The notes beneath the pieces are model-generated. The model saw only the letters and a program-made list of their open reading frames with translations. It was not told the origin of the DNA and searched no databases. From positions 1,054,001 to 1,118,000 of the forward strand of contig JAGTXZ010000008.1 of the NCBI GenBank assembly GCA_018398575.1: a stretch of 64,000 nt of DNA, read 5' to 3'. Origin of the DNA: Ampelomyces quisqualis (lineage: Eukaryota > Ascomycota > Dothideomycetes > Pleosporales > Phaeosphaeriaceae). This document shows positions 1 through 11,649 of the stretch, piece after piece (positions within the stretch are counted from its first letter, which is position 1; each line of letters starts with the position of its first letter). The translations under genes and the position numbers were made by a program.

Positions 1-318
1 CTTCTATTCTTAACCAAATATTAGCGTATATAATAGTTATCTACTATTAGTATAAATAGTTGTGCGCGTAATATAGGCGATTTAGTAGCCTTGCACACAG
101 AAAACTATTTACCTAGTAAGTTGTTAGTACAGATTTAGTATACTACTATACTAGTTATATTTGTAGTTTAATTGTAAATAACGCCTAGTATATCTTTAAT
201 GCAACTGTTTTTTGTAATACGCTATACTAGCGTGCCTTTATAAATATCTATATTTGCGCCTATCTATTTCCTTTCTTTGTATAGTAATATATGCTGTTAC
301 ATTTACTTTTAAAGCCTA

Positions 319-1164
319 CGTTAGGAAAATTCAAGATTAATCTAATTGGCCTGATCGCTGCAACCCACAGCGGCCCAACAGCAATACTGTCTACTAGACA
401 ATTTGCCAAAGTTGCCCCACTCACTTCTAGTCGCTAGCAAGTCGCTGGCAAGTCGCTAGCAACCTGACAGTGTCGCTAGTGTTGCTAGTGTTGCTAGTGT
501 TGCCAATGTCACCAATTTTACTCACGTGACTGTATTGCTGTATTTTTATAATTACGTAAGTAACCTAAAAACACAAAATATAGAGCAGAATTCCTTCTTT
601 AAAATGCACTATTTAGATTTTTTTTAGCTACTCTAGTTATTAAGATATAGCGCGTTGAAGTTATAAACTTTTTAAAAAAAACTTTAAAGTACGTTTAACA
701 CAGTAGATCTTAACGCCTACACTATAATATATTAAAATAAAATAGTTCTAAAGTAAAATCTACACTTTAGTTACTATTTCTTTAAAAAAAAATATAATAT
801 ATTATCTAGTTAAAGTGCTAGAGCTTTAGCAAAAACAAGCCTTGGCAAAGAACATTAAAAAGTTACAAACTTTACTGCTGTGCATCTCAGCAACTAGAGC
901 AGCTATAAAAATTCTGAATAGTGCGTTTTAAAGAGGGAATTAAGCTCTATATTTTAGGTTTTTAGAATAATTACGTAATCGCGCAGGTGGGGCAGGTAGG
1001 TCCAGTGGATCAGGTGGATCAATTTGGGCGTTTTTGTCTGATTAGGCGGCCAGAACAAATAGGGGTAGCTAGGCACCATAGACTACGGTCAAAAACTGTC
1101 TGGTTGACTGTTCTAACAATGTCGCTAATGTCGCGGATGTTGCTAACGTTGTGTTTTCCTGACG
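319..1164. mobile_element. Small non-autonomous TIR transposon (MITE-like), Pogo-type ends
   Basis: An 846-bp element is bounded by TA dinucleotides (317-318 and 1165-1166), consistent with a TA target duplication. The left end reads CGTTAGGAAAAT and the reverse complement of the right end reads CGTCAGGAAAAC. The right-end 45 bp or so closely matches the terminal repeat at 35600-35643 and at 41617-41660, so the three ends belong to one family. No transposase frame is present; the ORF-like stretch 987-1214 has no ATG and is not convincing. The outer 200 bp on each side keep many CA dinucleotides, while the middle (about 540-960) is TA-rich, so RIP looks uneven. TA duplication and short TIRs fit the Tc1/mariner-Pogo superfamily by established knowledge; the exact family is inference. 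Confidence 0.7.
430..515. repeat. Subterminal short tandem repeats in the TIR element
   Basis: Three 11-bp units of the form GTCGCTAGCAA (430-462) are followed by five 9-bp units of the form TGTYGCTAG (471-515). A related 9-bp array lies at the right end (1118-1153). Arrays like these near transposon ends can be transposase-binding sites; that role is inference. Confidence 0.7.
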
Positions 1165-1166
1165 TA

Positions 1167-2621
1167 ATTTGTGCTCTAATATCTACACAAACAAATTGTA
1201 ATAAAGGTTATTAATATACTTGTCTATTACTAGTAGGTTATAGTATATATATAATAGCTAGTTTGTTCTAATAAAGGTGTACTTGTTTCTAGTTGCGTTT
1301 AATACTAATATAGTTGTTATGTTAGGTGTAATTTGTGTTATACTTAACTCTTTATTAACTATTTCTATTATCTTTCTACGCAGGTTTTTATCTAGCAAAG
1401 CTTGCTCCTAATTATTGTTTAGTTTAGTTTTGTTCTGTTGCAAGCGTATCTGTTAGGCTGCGTTGTAGTTACATTAGACAGTAAAGTGTGTAATTGTCTA
1501 GATAAGGCAACTATTAGCTACGTTCTATAGTAGTCTATTCTGTTGTAATACAATTGCTCTTATAATTTGCTATAGGTGTTCTTTTACTATAGTTGTCTAT
1601 AGAGAACAGCCTAGTATCTTCTACCTCCTTATCTCTTATTCTATATTAGAGTATATTAAGTTGTATTCTTCTGCTATTAGTTATATTATATTGTATATGC
1701 TGTCTTTTAACAATTATATCTAGTGTTGCTACAGTAGTGCTATTCTCTTGTCTGCACTAACTAGTAATTCTAGGTAACTGTTGTAATATCTTTGTAATAC
1801 TTGCGTATATAAATAAGAGTTGCTAGTATTATACGTTTGTAGTAGTATATAGTATATAGTAAGAAGGTTGCATTAGTAGCCTTACGCTATAGTCCTATAT
1901 TATAGCGCTTGTTATGTTAGTAAGTTTACGTTCTATTAAGTATATTAAAGTAATAGTAGGGCTATTATTAGATATATAATTCTATTTACTATGTCTAATA
2001 CTATATACTAGCTGTCTCGCTACATTTGCTTCTGTTTATAATTCTACACTGTACGTGTTTAGTCTTAATTAAACATAAAAGAATATAGTCTATTATATTT
2101 ATCCTAATTAATGTAATTGTTTACATAGTATAAAACAAAGACCTTATTATTAAGTGTAGGTAGATCCCTTAGTACTAGGTGCATAGGGCAAACAATAGTT
2201 GTTATATTGTATACCTTAAATACTTGTAATATGCGTTACTTAGTCTTTGTACTATATGTGTAGTAGCGCACGCTTAGCATCTTTGTTATATTATTAATTT
2301 AACTATTATTGTTAAACGCTATAACTTTGCAAAAGGCACTTATATACTTATATTTCTTTTTGTCCTTGTCTTAGTGTTTGTTATTAATAAATGTAAGTAT
2401 TAGGTGCACTTAAGCTATAGCTCTACTGTTTGTAATAGTCTTAAACAGTTGCGTATAGTCTTTATATTTAAACTCTTGCACCTACACGTAATCTTTGCGC
2501 TATTTTCTAGTTTTATACTAGTTAGGTACACATTGCATAATATCTTCTTTGCAATATTTAGAGTTGTTATAGTATTTACCTAATAGCCTTAAGCATCTTA
2601 TAGAGGAGTGTATTTTTATAT
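1167..2621 (-). other. Old RIP-degraded repeat relic, part 1
   Basis: This TA-rich stretch has no intact gene. Read on the minus strand, long frames interrupted mainly by TAA/TAG are visible (for example around 2000-2560), so it probably derives from a coding repeat. I do not recognise the product. Because element A inserted at 2621/15099 and element B at 16447/23607, this piece should be contiguous with 15099-16447 and 23612 onward in the ancestral sequence. Confidence 0.4.
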
Positions 2622-2807
2622 TATAGTAAAGTAACATAGGAAGTAAGTCTAAAGGACGCTTAGGGCAAAGCTAAGGGTATAGATAAGATACAATAGCTAA
2701 AGGGCTATTAGAGGACAGAAGAACTAACAACACACACACCTAATAATAATATATTTAAATCTATATCAAATCTAATAGGCCTTAGAGGTAAATAACGCTC
2801 TACTACA
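2622..2807 (+). repeat. 5' LTR of element A
   Basis: It is 186 bp, beginning TATAG (ancestral TGTAG, seen in the 3' copy) and ending CTACTACA. It differs from the 3' LTR at 11 positions, 10 of them transitions, as expected from RIP. Confidence 0.95.
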
Positions 2808-3829
2808 TATAGCAACTAATTACAACTCTAAATTCCTATTAGCCTAGGCCTTAAGAGGCTGCGCACCTGCGTATACACCTACGCTCTTCTGTAGTCCTTG
2901 TAACCTAGAAATTGCAGGAACTTAAAAGTCTAACAAGTGTTTAGTAAGCTGCTACAGTTCTCTCTAGAATATAATTAGTATCTATTCTAAGGACATAGAG
3001 TTAATACTCTAAGATCAGAGGAACAGAAAGTAGGATCTGAAGCAACGCCTATCTAGAGGGCCTGGAGCAACGCCTATCCAAAGTACCTAGATTAGCTACT
3101 ACTAGAACTAAGTTAGAAGGAAGATTAAGCAGACCCTAAAAAGCAAAGCAATAGCTAAAGAAGTAAGACGCAAGCTGCAGCTAAAGCTGTATTAGGCTAA
3201 GCAAAAGCGCAAAGTTATTGCGCTCTACTAAGCATATAGTATACTAAAGAAGTTCTAGAGTATAGACAGTAGAAACAACTAAGAGTAGACTAAGGAAGAC
3301 ATTAAAACAGGCAGTTAGGAGGAAGAGGAAATTAACAATTGCTTAGACAGCAAGTATAAAGAAATTAAGAAGAAATTAGTAGACTTTATAACAGAAGCGC
3401 TATCAGACATTAGAAAAGCTTAAGCCTTTAGCTTTTTAGCAACCCTATATAAAGCAGCAACCTTAATCCTAGTCTTCTAGGCTATTGCTCTTCTTTAGTT
3501 TATTTAAATAAACTTTTACTACTATTTAGGCAGCCTACAAAAGTAACGCAGAGACAATATAGAACTACTTAACAGTACATTAAGTTGTTAACGCCTTAAA
3601 TACCTTAACAGACAGAAAGCTCTACTACTAACGCCTGTAGAGTTAATAAGAGAAGCTAGCGCAAATATAAGTAGTATGCTAGAGAAGTAGGCTAAACAGC
3701 TATTAGAAGGGCACTCTAGGCGCAGAAGCATAGGCTAAGATAACTTAATGTTAAGGGCTCTTTAGATGCTAGCAGAGTTTCTTAACTAAGTGCAGCCCCT
3801 ATTATACACAACACAGCTACTGTCTTACC

Positions 3830-4560
3830 TAGTAGAAAACATACTATTGTTTAATAGGACTAACGTTACAGACTTTCTAGAGCGCTTTAAGAACTTCTTA
3901 AAGTACTATAGCTTTATAGACTAGATAATAATTAACAGACTAGTTGCCTACTATAAGCCAAGACAGAGGACTATTATACAGGCGTCTAAAGAGTATGCAG
4001 AAGCCTAGGACAACTACTCTTAGAAAGAGCTCTGTAATAGCCTCTAACAACGCTTTAGAAATAATAATAAAGGTTAACAGGAAGAGCGCGTAGAGTACTT
4101 TAAACACTAGCTAGGTTAGTGCCAAATAAGATTAGACCTAAAGATTAGAGACTACCTGTAGAACTTTTAAATCTGCAGCAAAAGGTGTATTAAAGCAGGC
4201 ACTATTAATAAAGACTGTTACAGCTACTACCTTGTTAAGAGACTGCTGCTCTAACACGCAACAAAGATTCTAGAGAGATTTAGCCTAAAAACAGACACCC
4301 TAAAGGACTTTAAGTACAAAAAGATCTAAGACTACCTAGTAAAACGCCTAGAGGTAGAAGAGAAAGCATGTATATTAAATCTAGCAGAAGCTATAAGGGC
4401 CTTTAAACTAGAGGTAGAGTTTAAAGTAAAACTAGTAACTAAAGAACTATTAGCCCTACTGTAACAAAACAACTTTAAACCTAAAATTAAGCTAGGAACA
4501 AGCTTCTAACCTGCTACTCTTTAGTTGCTAACAAAGAGCACTCTATTTAGAAACCAGCGC
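3830..4560 (+). pseudogene. Gag of element A (RIP-degraded)
   Basis: The plus frame from about 3860 reads TNVTDFLERFKNFLKYY, the conserved start of fungal Gypsy Gag capsid-like domains, followed by a region rich in charged residues to about 4560. Gag assembles the virus-like particle that packages element RNA. TAG/TAA codons appear every 10-30 residues, so no protein can be made. The segment 2810-3830 upstream is probably leader and Gag N-terminus, and 4560-6100 probably holds the rest of Gag and the join to protease, but I cannot define motifs there. Confidence 0.75.
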
Positions 4561-6119
4561 AAGTAAGCTCCTCCTAGTGCAGCGCCTACAAAGAACAAAG
4601 TAGATAACTTTATAGATAAGATGCTGCAGCTTAGGCTTAACTAAATAACTATTAAGTAGCAGCTATAGAGTATGTAATAGACTTCTCGCAAAGTAGAGCT
4701 TATAAACAACCTAGTTATTTATGCCTTAGTTTGCAAGCAAACTAAAGAGCAATTAGAAGCTTTGTAACTATACATACCTTAGTTAGCTCTATAGAACTAG
4801 AGCTATTAGAACTACAGGCAACAGTAGTAAGTATAGAGAAATAACAACTATTAGCGTAACAGCTAGAACTATAGCTACTTAAACAACAATTAGAGTTACT
4901 AGTAGAGACGTCCTAGTAGAGGACTACTAAGTAGCTTTAGAATAAACTGTTAGGTTTGTAATAAGACTAGGCATTTAAAGCAGGACTGCTTAACACTAAG
5001 AGGCTTTATTACTAACAGCTAGTGCTTCTTTAACAAACGCAACATGCTCTAATAGAAGATACCTAACAATCTATAGGGTAGAGTTACTAGCCTTAGTAAT
5101 ACACAATAGGCTAAGACTATTTTAGCTAAGATTAAGAGGCGCTTTCTAAAACGCAACGTTAACCCCCTTAAGGTTAAATCTAAATTTATAGGCAGACCTA
5201 GTCTCTCTATTCCTATTAAGAATAACGCAGTCTCTATACAGCTAGTGCCTAACACCTTAGGAGCGCTGTTAGAAGCAAACTGTAACAAGTATTAGGACAT
5301 GTTAGACTGCCTTACAACTAAATCTAAGAAACTCTTTGCTAACAGCAGCTTAGTATTAGCTGTAGTTATTAGCTAAAACTAAGTAAAACGCAGTAACAAT
5401 TAACCTGTATACAGTTAGGTTTAGGTTCAGAAGCTACCTTAGAAGCCAGTTAATAGGATCCTGCACTTAAAAGGCTACAGGGATAAGAATAACAGCTACT
5501 TTATAAGCAAAAAGTTAGAACAAGACTACTTAGTTTAATTCGTAAGCAATAAGAAATCAGGAGATATAGAAATAGAAGAGGTTACCTAACTAACTAAAGG
5601 GCTATTAAAGCCTACTTACGCAGTAGAGCAAAAGGAAAAGAACCTAAAGAAGTAGCAGCTAGTCTAGAAGTTTAAGGCTAACGCCTAATTAGTTATCTAG
5701 CGCATTCTTAACACTCTAGTTCTATTACTGCTTAAGACTGTTATTAGCAACATGCTAGAGGTTAAGAAAAAGCTATTCTAAGCAAGCTATACGCTAGCAG
5801 AGTTTAAAGACCTTTTAGTTACCTTAACACGCTATACAATAGTTAAAAGCGCTAACAAAGACTTAGATAAAGACTAACCTACTATAAGAGCTAGTGTTAA
5901 CTTGCTAACCTAGAGCTTACTCTTAGACTACGTGCTAGTTAAGGTAGTAAACAGAAAAGTAAGTAAGTGCTTTAGTATTAATGCTAAACACTAGTTAGAC
6001 CTAGAGATTAGCTAGATTAAAAGGCATATCTAACGCAATAAAGAACTAGGCCTTAAGCTTATTGCTAACAAAGACTTCTATAAGCCTACTTACTGTTAGA
6101 GGGAGTATAATTAAGCCTT

Positions 6120-6450
6120 AGGCGTAGAGCACCTTAAGAGAGAATGCCTAAAAGTACCTATTAACATTAAGGGAACCTAGTTTCTTAGCCTTATTAACTC
6201 TGGCGCAGAGCTTAACACTATAAAAAGAGAAACAGTAGAATAAGCTATGCTTCTAATTACGTCTCTGCTAAAGAGTATAAGAACTGCAAAAATAGTAGCA
6301 GTAAATAGTTTAACTAAAGAGTTCTTAGGCATTATATAGGGAGTACCTATTACTATTAGAAAGATTAAAATCTGCACTAGCTTCTTTATCCTTAAGGAGT
6401 GCACAAACCTAATTATCCTAGGCAATCCTTTTCTAATAGACGCTTAAGCT
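6120..6450 (+). pseudogene. Retropepsin-type aspartic protease of element A
   Basis: The frame reads FLSLINSGAELNTI at 6181-6222, matching the retropepsin active site L-I-D-S-G-A-E-L-N-x-I. The catalytic Asp has become Asn, a TG-to-TA type change on the coding strand and so RIP-like. About 60 residues later NLIILGNPFLIDA matches the conserved C-terminal region. The protease would have processed the Gag-Pol polyprotein. Catalytically dead as written. Confidence 0.85.
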
Positions 6451-7429
6451 AGAATTAAGTACGCTACTAATAGGCTAACCTACTACTAAATCTTTAGCAA
6501 GGATAGTAAATATAGTACAAGATTTGTGTGTACAAAGGGCAATTAGATTAACGCGCTAGGACTCTACTCTAGGCCTCTAGTAGGAAACGTTAGGAGAGTG
6601 TAATTGCTAGCGTTTTACTCCTATCTAAACCTGTTGTACAGCTAGACTAGAACTATTAAATAAACTTAACACAGCTTTAAGTAAACCCTAATACTCTAAG
6701 CAAGAATTAGCTAGCAATAAAGTTAGCAACAGAGTAGCTCTAACAGAAATCTTTAACACTAATTATTCCCTTAGACACACAGTTCTTCTAGTAGCTAGGT
6801 GTAGGCACTATAGGCGCAGAGCCTAACAGATCTATTATTATTAGTAATAGTAATAGAATGTACATACTTGTTAGTAACAGCGTAGGCTACTACTCTTAAA
6901 ATATTATAGCAAGTGTTATAAGACAGCTCTCTTAGAGTCTTAGGATTAATATTAGTGCTAAGAGCTTCTAGAAGCAAGAGCTTAGTAAAACAACTAGCAA
7001 GAGAAGGTTACCTGTTAAAGTAATAACAATTTAGCCAAAGCGCATAACTAATCTAAAATTAAATAATGTTTCCTTTAACGTTAGTACTTTACACAAGCAA
7101 AAAGCTTAAAAGGTCTAGCTAGTAGACAACTTAGGATAGACCCTAAGAGATATTAGTAGGTATAAAGATTAGAAAGAGCGTGCGCGCATTTAACAGGTAC
7201 TAAATAAGAAAAACGCTCTATTCTTAAGCTACTTTAAGCTATAATACGCAAAGTTTCCTAGAGGCACAAGGCTTACGCCTAAACGCCTATTAAAGATAAA
7301 GATCTCTCTAGACTTACTCCTACAAGAACAAGCTATGCTAGAGGAGCTACTATACTAATAAGAAGCTGCCCTAGCCTAGGACTTTAGCAAATTAAGACAA
7401 GTTAGCTATAAGATAGTACCCCTAATTCA

Positions 7430-8780
7430 AATCAACACTGTTTCTTATAAGGCGTAGCAAGCTAATTAATTCCCTATCTTCTAAAAACTTAGAGACGTAG
7501 TAGTTAAAATAGTACAGAAACGTATTAACTAAGGAGCTCTTAAACTGTGCAGAAGCTAGTACTAAAACCTATAGTTTTTAGTAGCCAAGAAAGATAAAGG
7601 ATATTAACTTATTAACAACGCGCAAAAGATTAACAAAGTTACAATTTATAACGCAAACCTACTACCTAATCTAAATAAATTTGCAGAAGATTTTGCTAGT
7701 TGCGTAATTATAAGCTTACTTAACTTCTTTTTAGGATACAACTAAGTAGAGTTGCACAAGAACTCCTAGAACGTAATAGCGTTCTATACACCTATTAGAC
7801 TAGTGCACTAGTATACGCTGCCTATAGGTATAACAAATTTAGTTACTAAATTTGTACGCGTTATAACTAAGATATGCTAAGATTACATTCTAGAACGCTG
7901 CAGATCTTACCTAGATAACGTTTGTATCAAGAGACTAAAGTACTACTACAATAGAATAGAGATTAAACTAGGTATTAGAAAATACATTGCAGAGCACCTC
8001 TACAATATAGACGCTGTGTTAGCAGACATTAAACGCGCAGGAGCAACAATATTAAGTTACAAATTAGATTTTTGCTACGCGTCTATAATTGTAGTAGGTT
8101 ATTAGGTTAATGCTGCTAGCTGCTATCCTAATTACAAGAAAATTAAGAAAATCTTCTCCTAGCTACTCTATAGAGACTAGAAAGACGTTTAAATGTTTAT
8201 TAGTATATATGTGTATTACAGAGTATAGATTAAGCATTTTGCTATTATTTTAGAGCTGCTATTTTGCCTGCTACGCAAGAACGCGCCCTTTAAGTAGTCT
8301 TTAGAACAATAGAGCGCAATAGACAGATTGAAACACGTACTATACTCTACGCTAGCACTTGTCTCTATCTCTTATAACAAGCTGTTACTCCTAATTATTG
8401 TTTCTGTTAATAGTAGTAAAAAGGGTTAGGGCGCAGTTCTTATGCAGCTAGATCTAAAGAGTTGTTAGCACTCTATCTAGTACAAAAGTAGGGTTTAGTC
8501 TAAATCTAAACAAAACTAAGACTTAGGAAAACACAAATGCAAAGCCCTGCTCCTAGCACTAAAGAAGTTTTAGACCTACTTATATAGGGTAGAGTTTATT
8601 GTAGAAACAGACGCAAAGACGCTAGTTACGCAGCTTTAGCAAAGTGTAACTAACTTGCTAGGAGCTTTTATTACGTAGTAGCTAGCACTTCTTAATATAT
8701 AAGAATTTGATATAGTCTATATTAAAGGCAAGAAAAATATAGTAGCTAACGCTCTTTTAAGAAGACCTAAGGAGCTAGGA
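7430..8780 (+). pseudogene. Reverse transcriptase and RNase H of element A
   Basis: Motifs in order are LINNAQKINKVTIYNANLL (about 7600-7665), LPIGITNLVTKFVRVITK (about 7820-7870) and the catalytic Y-L-D-N at 7908-7919, where Y-L-D-D is expected. The RNase H and connection part reads IVETDAKTLVTQLQQSV near 8600, then VYIKGKKNIVANAL near 8720. The wording is that of fungal Gypsy elements whose RT core reads N-A-V-T-I-R-D-A. The many internal stops and the D-to-N change mean it is inactive. Confidence 0.9.
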
Positions 8781-9029
8781 TAGGAGCTACCTAATAAGCT
8801 AGAAGAGGACATTAAGAATTTTATTAACGCTTATTTAAATTTAGTACAGCTTACTATTGCTCTATAGCTGCGCGTATGCAATCTACGTTATAGAGTATGT
8901 AAAGCTAACGTTAGTTTTAAGGAAAACCTACTAGATAAAGCCTATAGTAAAGAGTCTTAGGCTTAGGCTTATTAAATTCTATTCTACTGTTAGCCTAATA
9001 GTCTTTTAAGAGCTAGGATAAAAAAGTTT

Positions 9030-10110
9030 ATAAGAAAAGCACTTAAATTAATAGTAAGAGAGAGGCACCTATTCTTAATACTAACTAGAGGGCGCCTACT
9101 GCAGCGAATTGTAGATAAACCTAATAAACGTTTAGCTATTATTAAAGCTATGCACAATAAATTAGGCTACTAGGAGAAGAAAGGCACATAGCGCAAGGTA
9201 TAGGCGCGTTATTATTAAGAAGGATAATATAAGGATATTAAATTCTACGTTAAGTTATGCCTAGAGTGTTAAGTACACGCCTTAGCAACAGTTTAAGAGG
9301 AACTCTAGCTAACAACCCCTCTAATAATACCCTTTGGCTAGATATCTATAGACGTAGTCTACATGCCTTTTACTAGAGGCAAGAAGTTCCTTATAGTAGC
9401 CTAATATACTATAACGTAGTAGGCTAAAGCTAAAGCCCTATTAAACGCAGACTTAGCATCTATTGTTAAGTTTCTAGAAAGAAAAGTCTTCTACTAATAG
9501 GGCCTACCACTTAAAATTTCAGTTAATAGAGGCTCTAAAAACAAGTATCTACTAATTGACTTACAACAGCAATTTAGAATCTATAGAGTAGTAGCTAGCG
9601 CCTATTATCTACAGGGTTAAGGCTTAATTAAACAAGGACACGCGCTAATAGTAGATGCCTTAAAGAAGCTTAGTAGGATATAGGTTAACTACTTAGACTG
9701 CGTTCTATAGGCTAATTAGACTAGTGTTAAGCGTGCAACTAGAAAGACTCTAGCGTTTCTTATATATAGTTGCAAGCACGTACTGCCTATCAAATTGTGT
9801 ATACTAACTTAGCAAACCTTACTCTAAAAAGAAGTAACTAATACTACTTTGCTTTTAGCTATAAAGGCTTACTAATTTAAAAAGAGAGATATTAGGTTGC
9901 AAGAGTCTATCGCTAGAATAGTCTAACTAAGAAATAATAACAAGGACTACTTTAATAAGAACAAAGTTACTAGAGCAGATAAACTAAAAGTTAGCAACTT
10001 AGTTCTGCTTAGGGATTCCTACTACAATAATAACTAATTAGTACTTAGTAAGTTCCTTCTAAAGTAGCAGGGGCTATTTAGAATACATAAAGTTAGAGAG
10101 AAGAGGTAGT
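9030..10110 (+). pseudogene. Integrase of element A
   Basis: After RNase H the frame continues as an H2C2-like N-terminus (IIKAMHNKLGY near 9150; KLCLEC near 9255). The rve core follows with ISIDVVYMPFTRGKKFLIV (about 9345-9400) and ISVNRGSKNKYLLI near 9520, where the second catalytic Asp appears as Asn. An ASAYYLQG segment near 9600 corresponds to the usual Y-H-P-Q-T-D-G region. The enzyme would have inserted the cDNA into the genome. Stops throughout. I see no clear chromodomain after it. Confidence 0.85.
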
Positions 10111-11649
10111 ATAACCTTAAGGAGCTTAATAGAGCACTGTTTTAAAGCTACACACTAGGCAACAGGTTAAAGAAGTTCTATTAGCGCACTAAAATAGAAC
10201 TAAAGCTTATTAACAAGAACCTATCTACTAACAAGACTAAAGACTAGGCGCTCCCTAGCTATAGGCAGGACATTCTACAACTAGTAGGAGAATTAGTAGC
10301 GCGCTAGTGTTCTAAGAGGCTTAAGAATACTACTAAGGTAGATAAGGATAAAAATTTAGATTTAGAACAATTAGCGCAGATGCGCTAAACAGCTGTTAGA
10401 GTGCGTATTATTAAAAACCTAAACTTTAATAGATCTAAATACAAAGTTGTTAGAATAGCTTTAAAACACCTACAAGAATAAAAATAGATAGTAAAGAAAG
10501 GTACACAACAGACGCAGTTTACAATAATCCTACTAGCTATTAGAAGTAACACTATTAAAATAAGCCTATATATTTACTATTTAGAAGCTATATTAGCGCT
10601 ACGCTATAAGGCATATAAGCCTAAACTTCTAAATATACTAAAGCTTTAAAAGAAGTAGTAGTATTATTGCTAGCATTAACAGGTACATTAATGTTAACCT
10701 CTATCTTATCTCTATTATTAACATTATTCTTAGTAGTAGTATCTATAGACTTGCTAGCCTTATCTTTAGACCTAGATTTAGAATCTAGTTTAACAGCCTA
10801 ACTAGGATTAAAATTAGAGTTGTTATTATTAGAAAGCTCTAGCAACTCTTTAGTTACGCAAGACCCTCTACTACAATAGCTCTTGTTATTAGCTGTATTG
10901 CGCAGCAGCCTACCCTAAATAAACAAACTTTAATTAAACTTTACAGTAGCCTAGCAGGTTGAAATAAGAAACTAAGAGCAAGACGCATATTCCCTAACAC
11001 TCTATATAGCAGGAATAGGCAGTGTTAGTAGGATGTTGCAAGCGTCTAGGCTATTTTAATCTATAGATTACTTTAAATTACCTAAGTTACTACAATGTTA
11101 GCGTAATTCTAAATAAGGTTCTAGAGAAAAGAGTTTCTAAACAGGACTTAGCAACTTACCTATGTAAGAACAAGCCTAAAAGCCTATATTATAGAAGTAG
11201 TTAGTGTAAGCACTATAGAGCAGCTGCTTACTATTATAGACAACACTATAATACTTACTAAAAGCGTATTTGTAATTGCTCTTTGCGTAACAGCTGCAAG
11301 GCTAAACATTATACTAGCTAGGGTCTAGGTAGGTGCAAGTAGACTAACTATAATATAGAATAAGTGTAGCTAAGTTATTCTTAAGAAAGTTACAGCCTAT
11401 GCCTAAGCAAAAGTAATCCTTAACTAAGATTCTATTAGTCTTTATATTAAAGGAGTTAAACTAGATAGCTAGCATATATCAACTCTCTTCTATAAGCTTA
11501 GAAGATAGGGCGCAGTTAACAAGCAGCAGGAAAAGGCTTTCTCTGTTAGTTTTAACCTTAAAAAGCATGTGCTAGAGCTAAGCAATAACCTTAATAGTTA
11601 TTTAGCTAGATAATATTGCCTTAACTACAAATCAATTAGCCTAAATTAG

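Noticed and set aside
430..515. Short tandem repeats resembling a CRISPR array
   Set aside because: Units of 9-11 bp without spacers, in a eukaryotic transposon; not CRISPR.
987..1214. 75-codon open stretch in the small TIR element
   Set aside because: It starts with GTG, overlaps the terminal repeat and target site and has no recognisable motif.
2808..2830. Primer-binding site of element A
   Set aside because: A tRNA-complementary site is expected here but the RIP-altered sequence does not allow a tRNA to be named.
5049..5288. Minus-strand 79-codon stretch inside element A
   Set aside because: It lies opposite the degraded gag-pol; it is open only because RIP changes C-rich codons on the other strand.
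6177..6425. Minus-strand 82-codon stretch inside element A
   Set aside because: It is the shadow of the plus-strand protease, whose motifs are clear.
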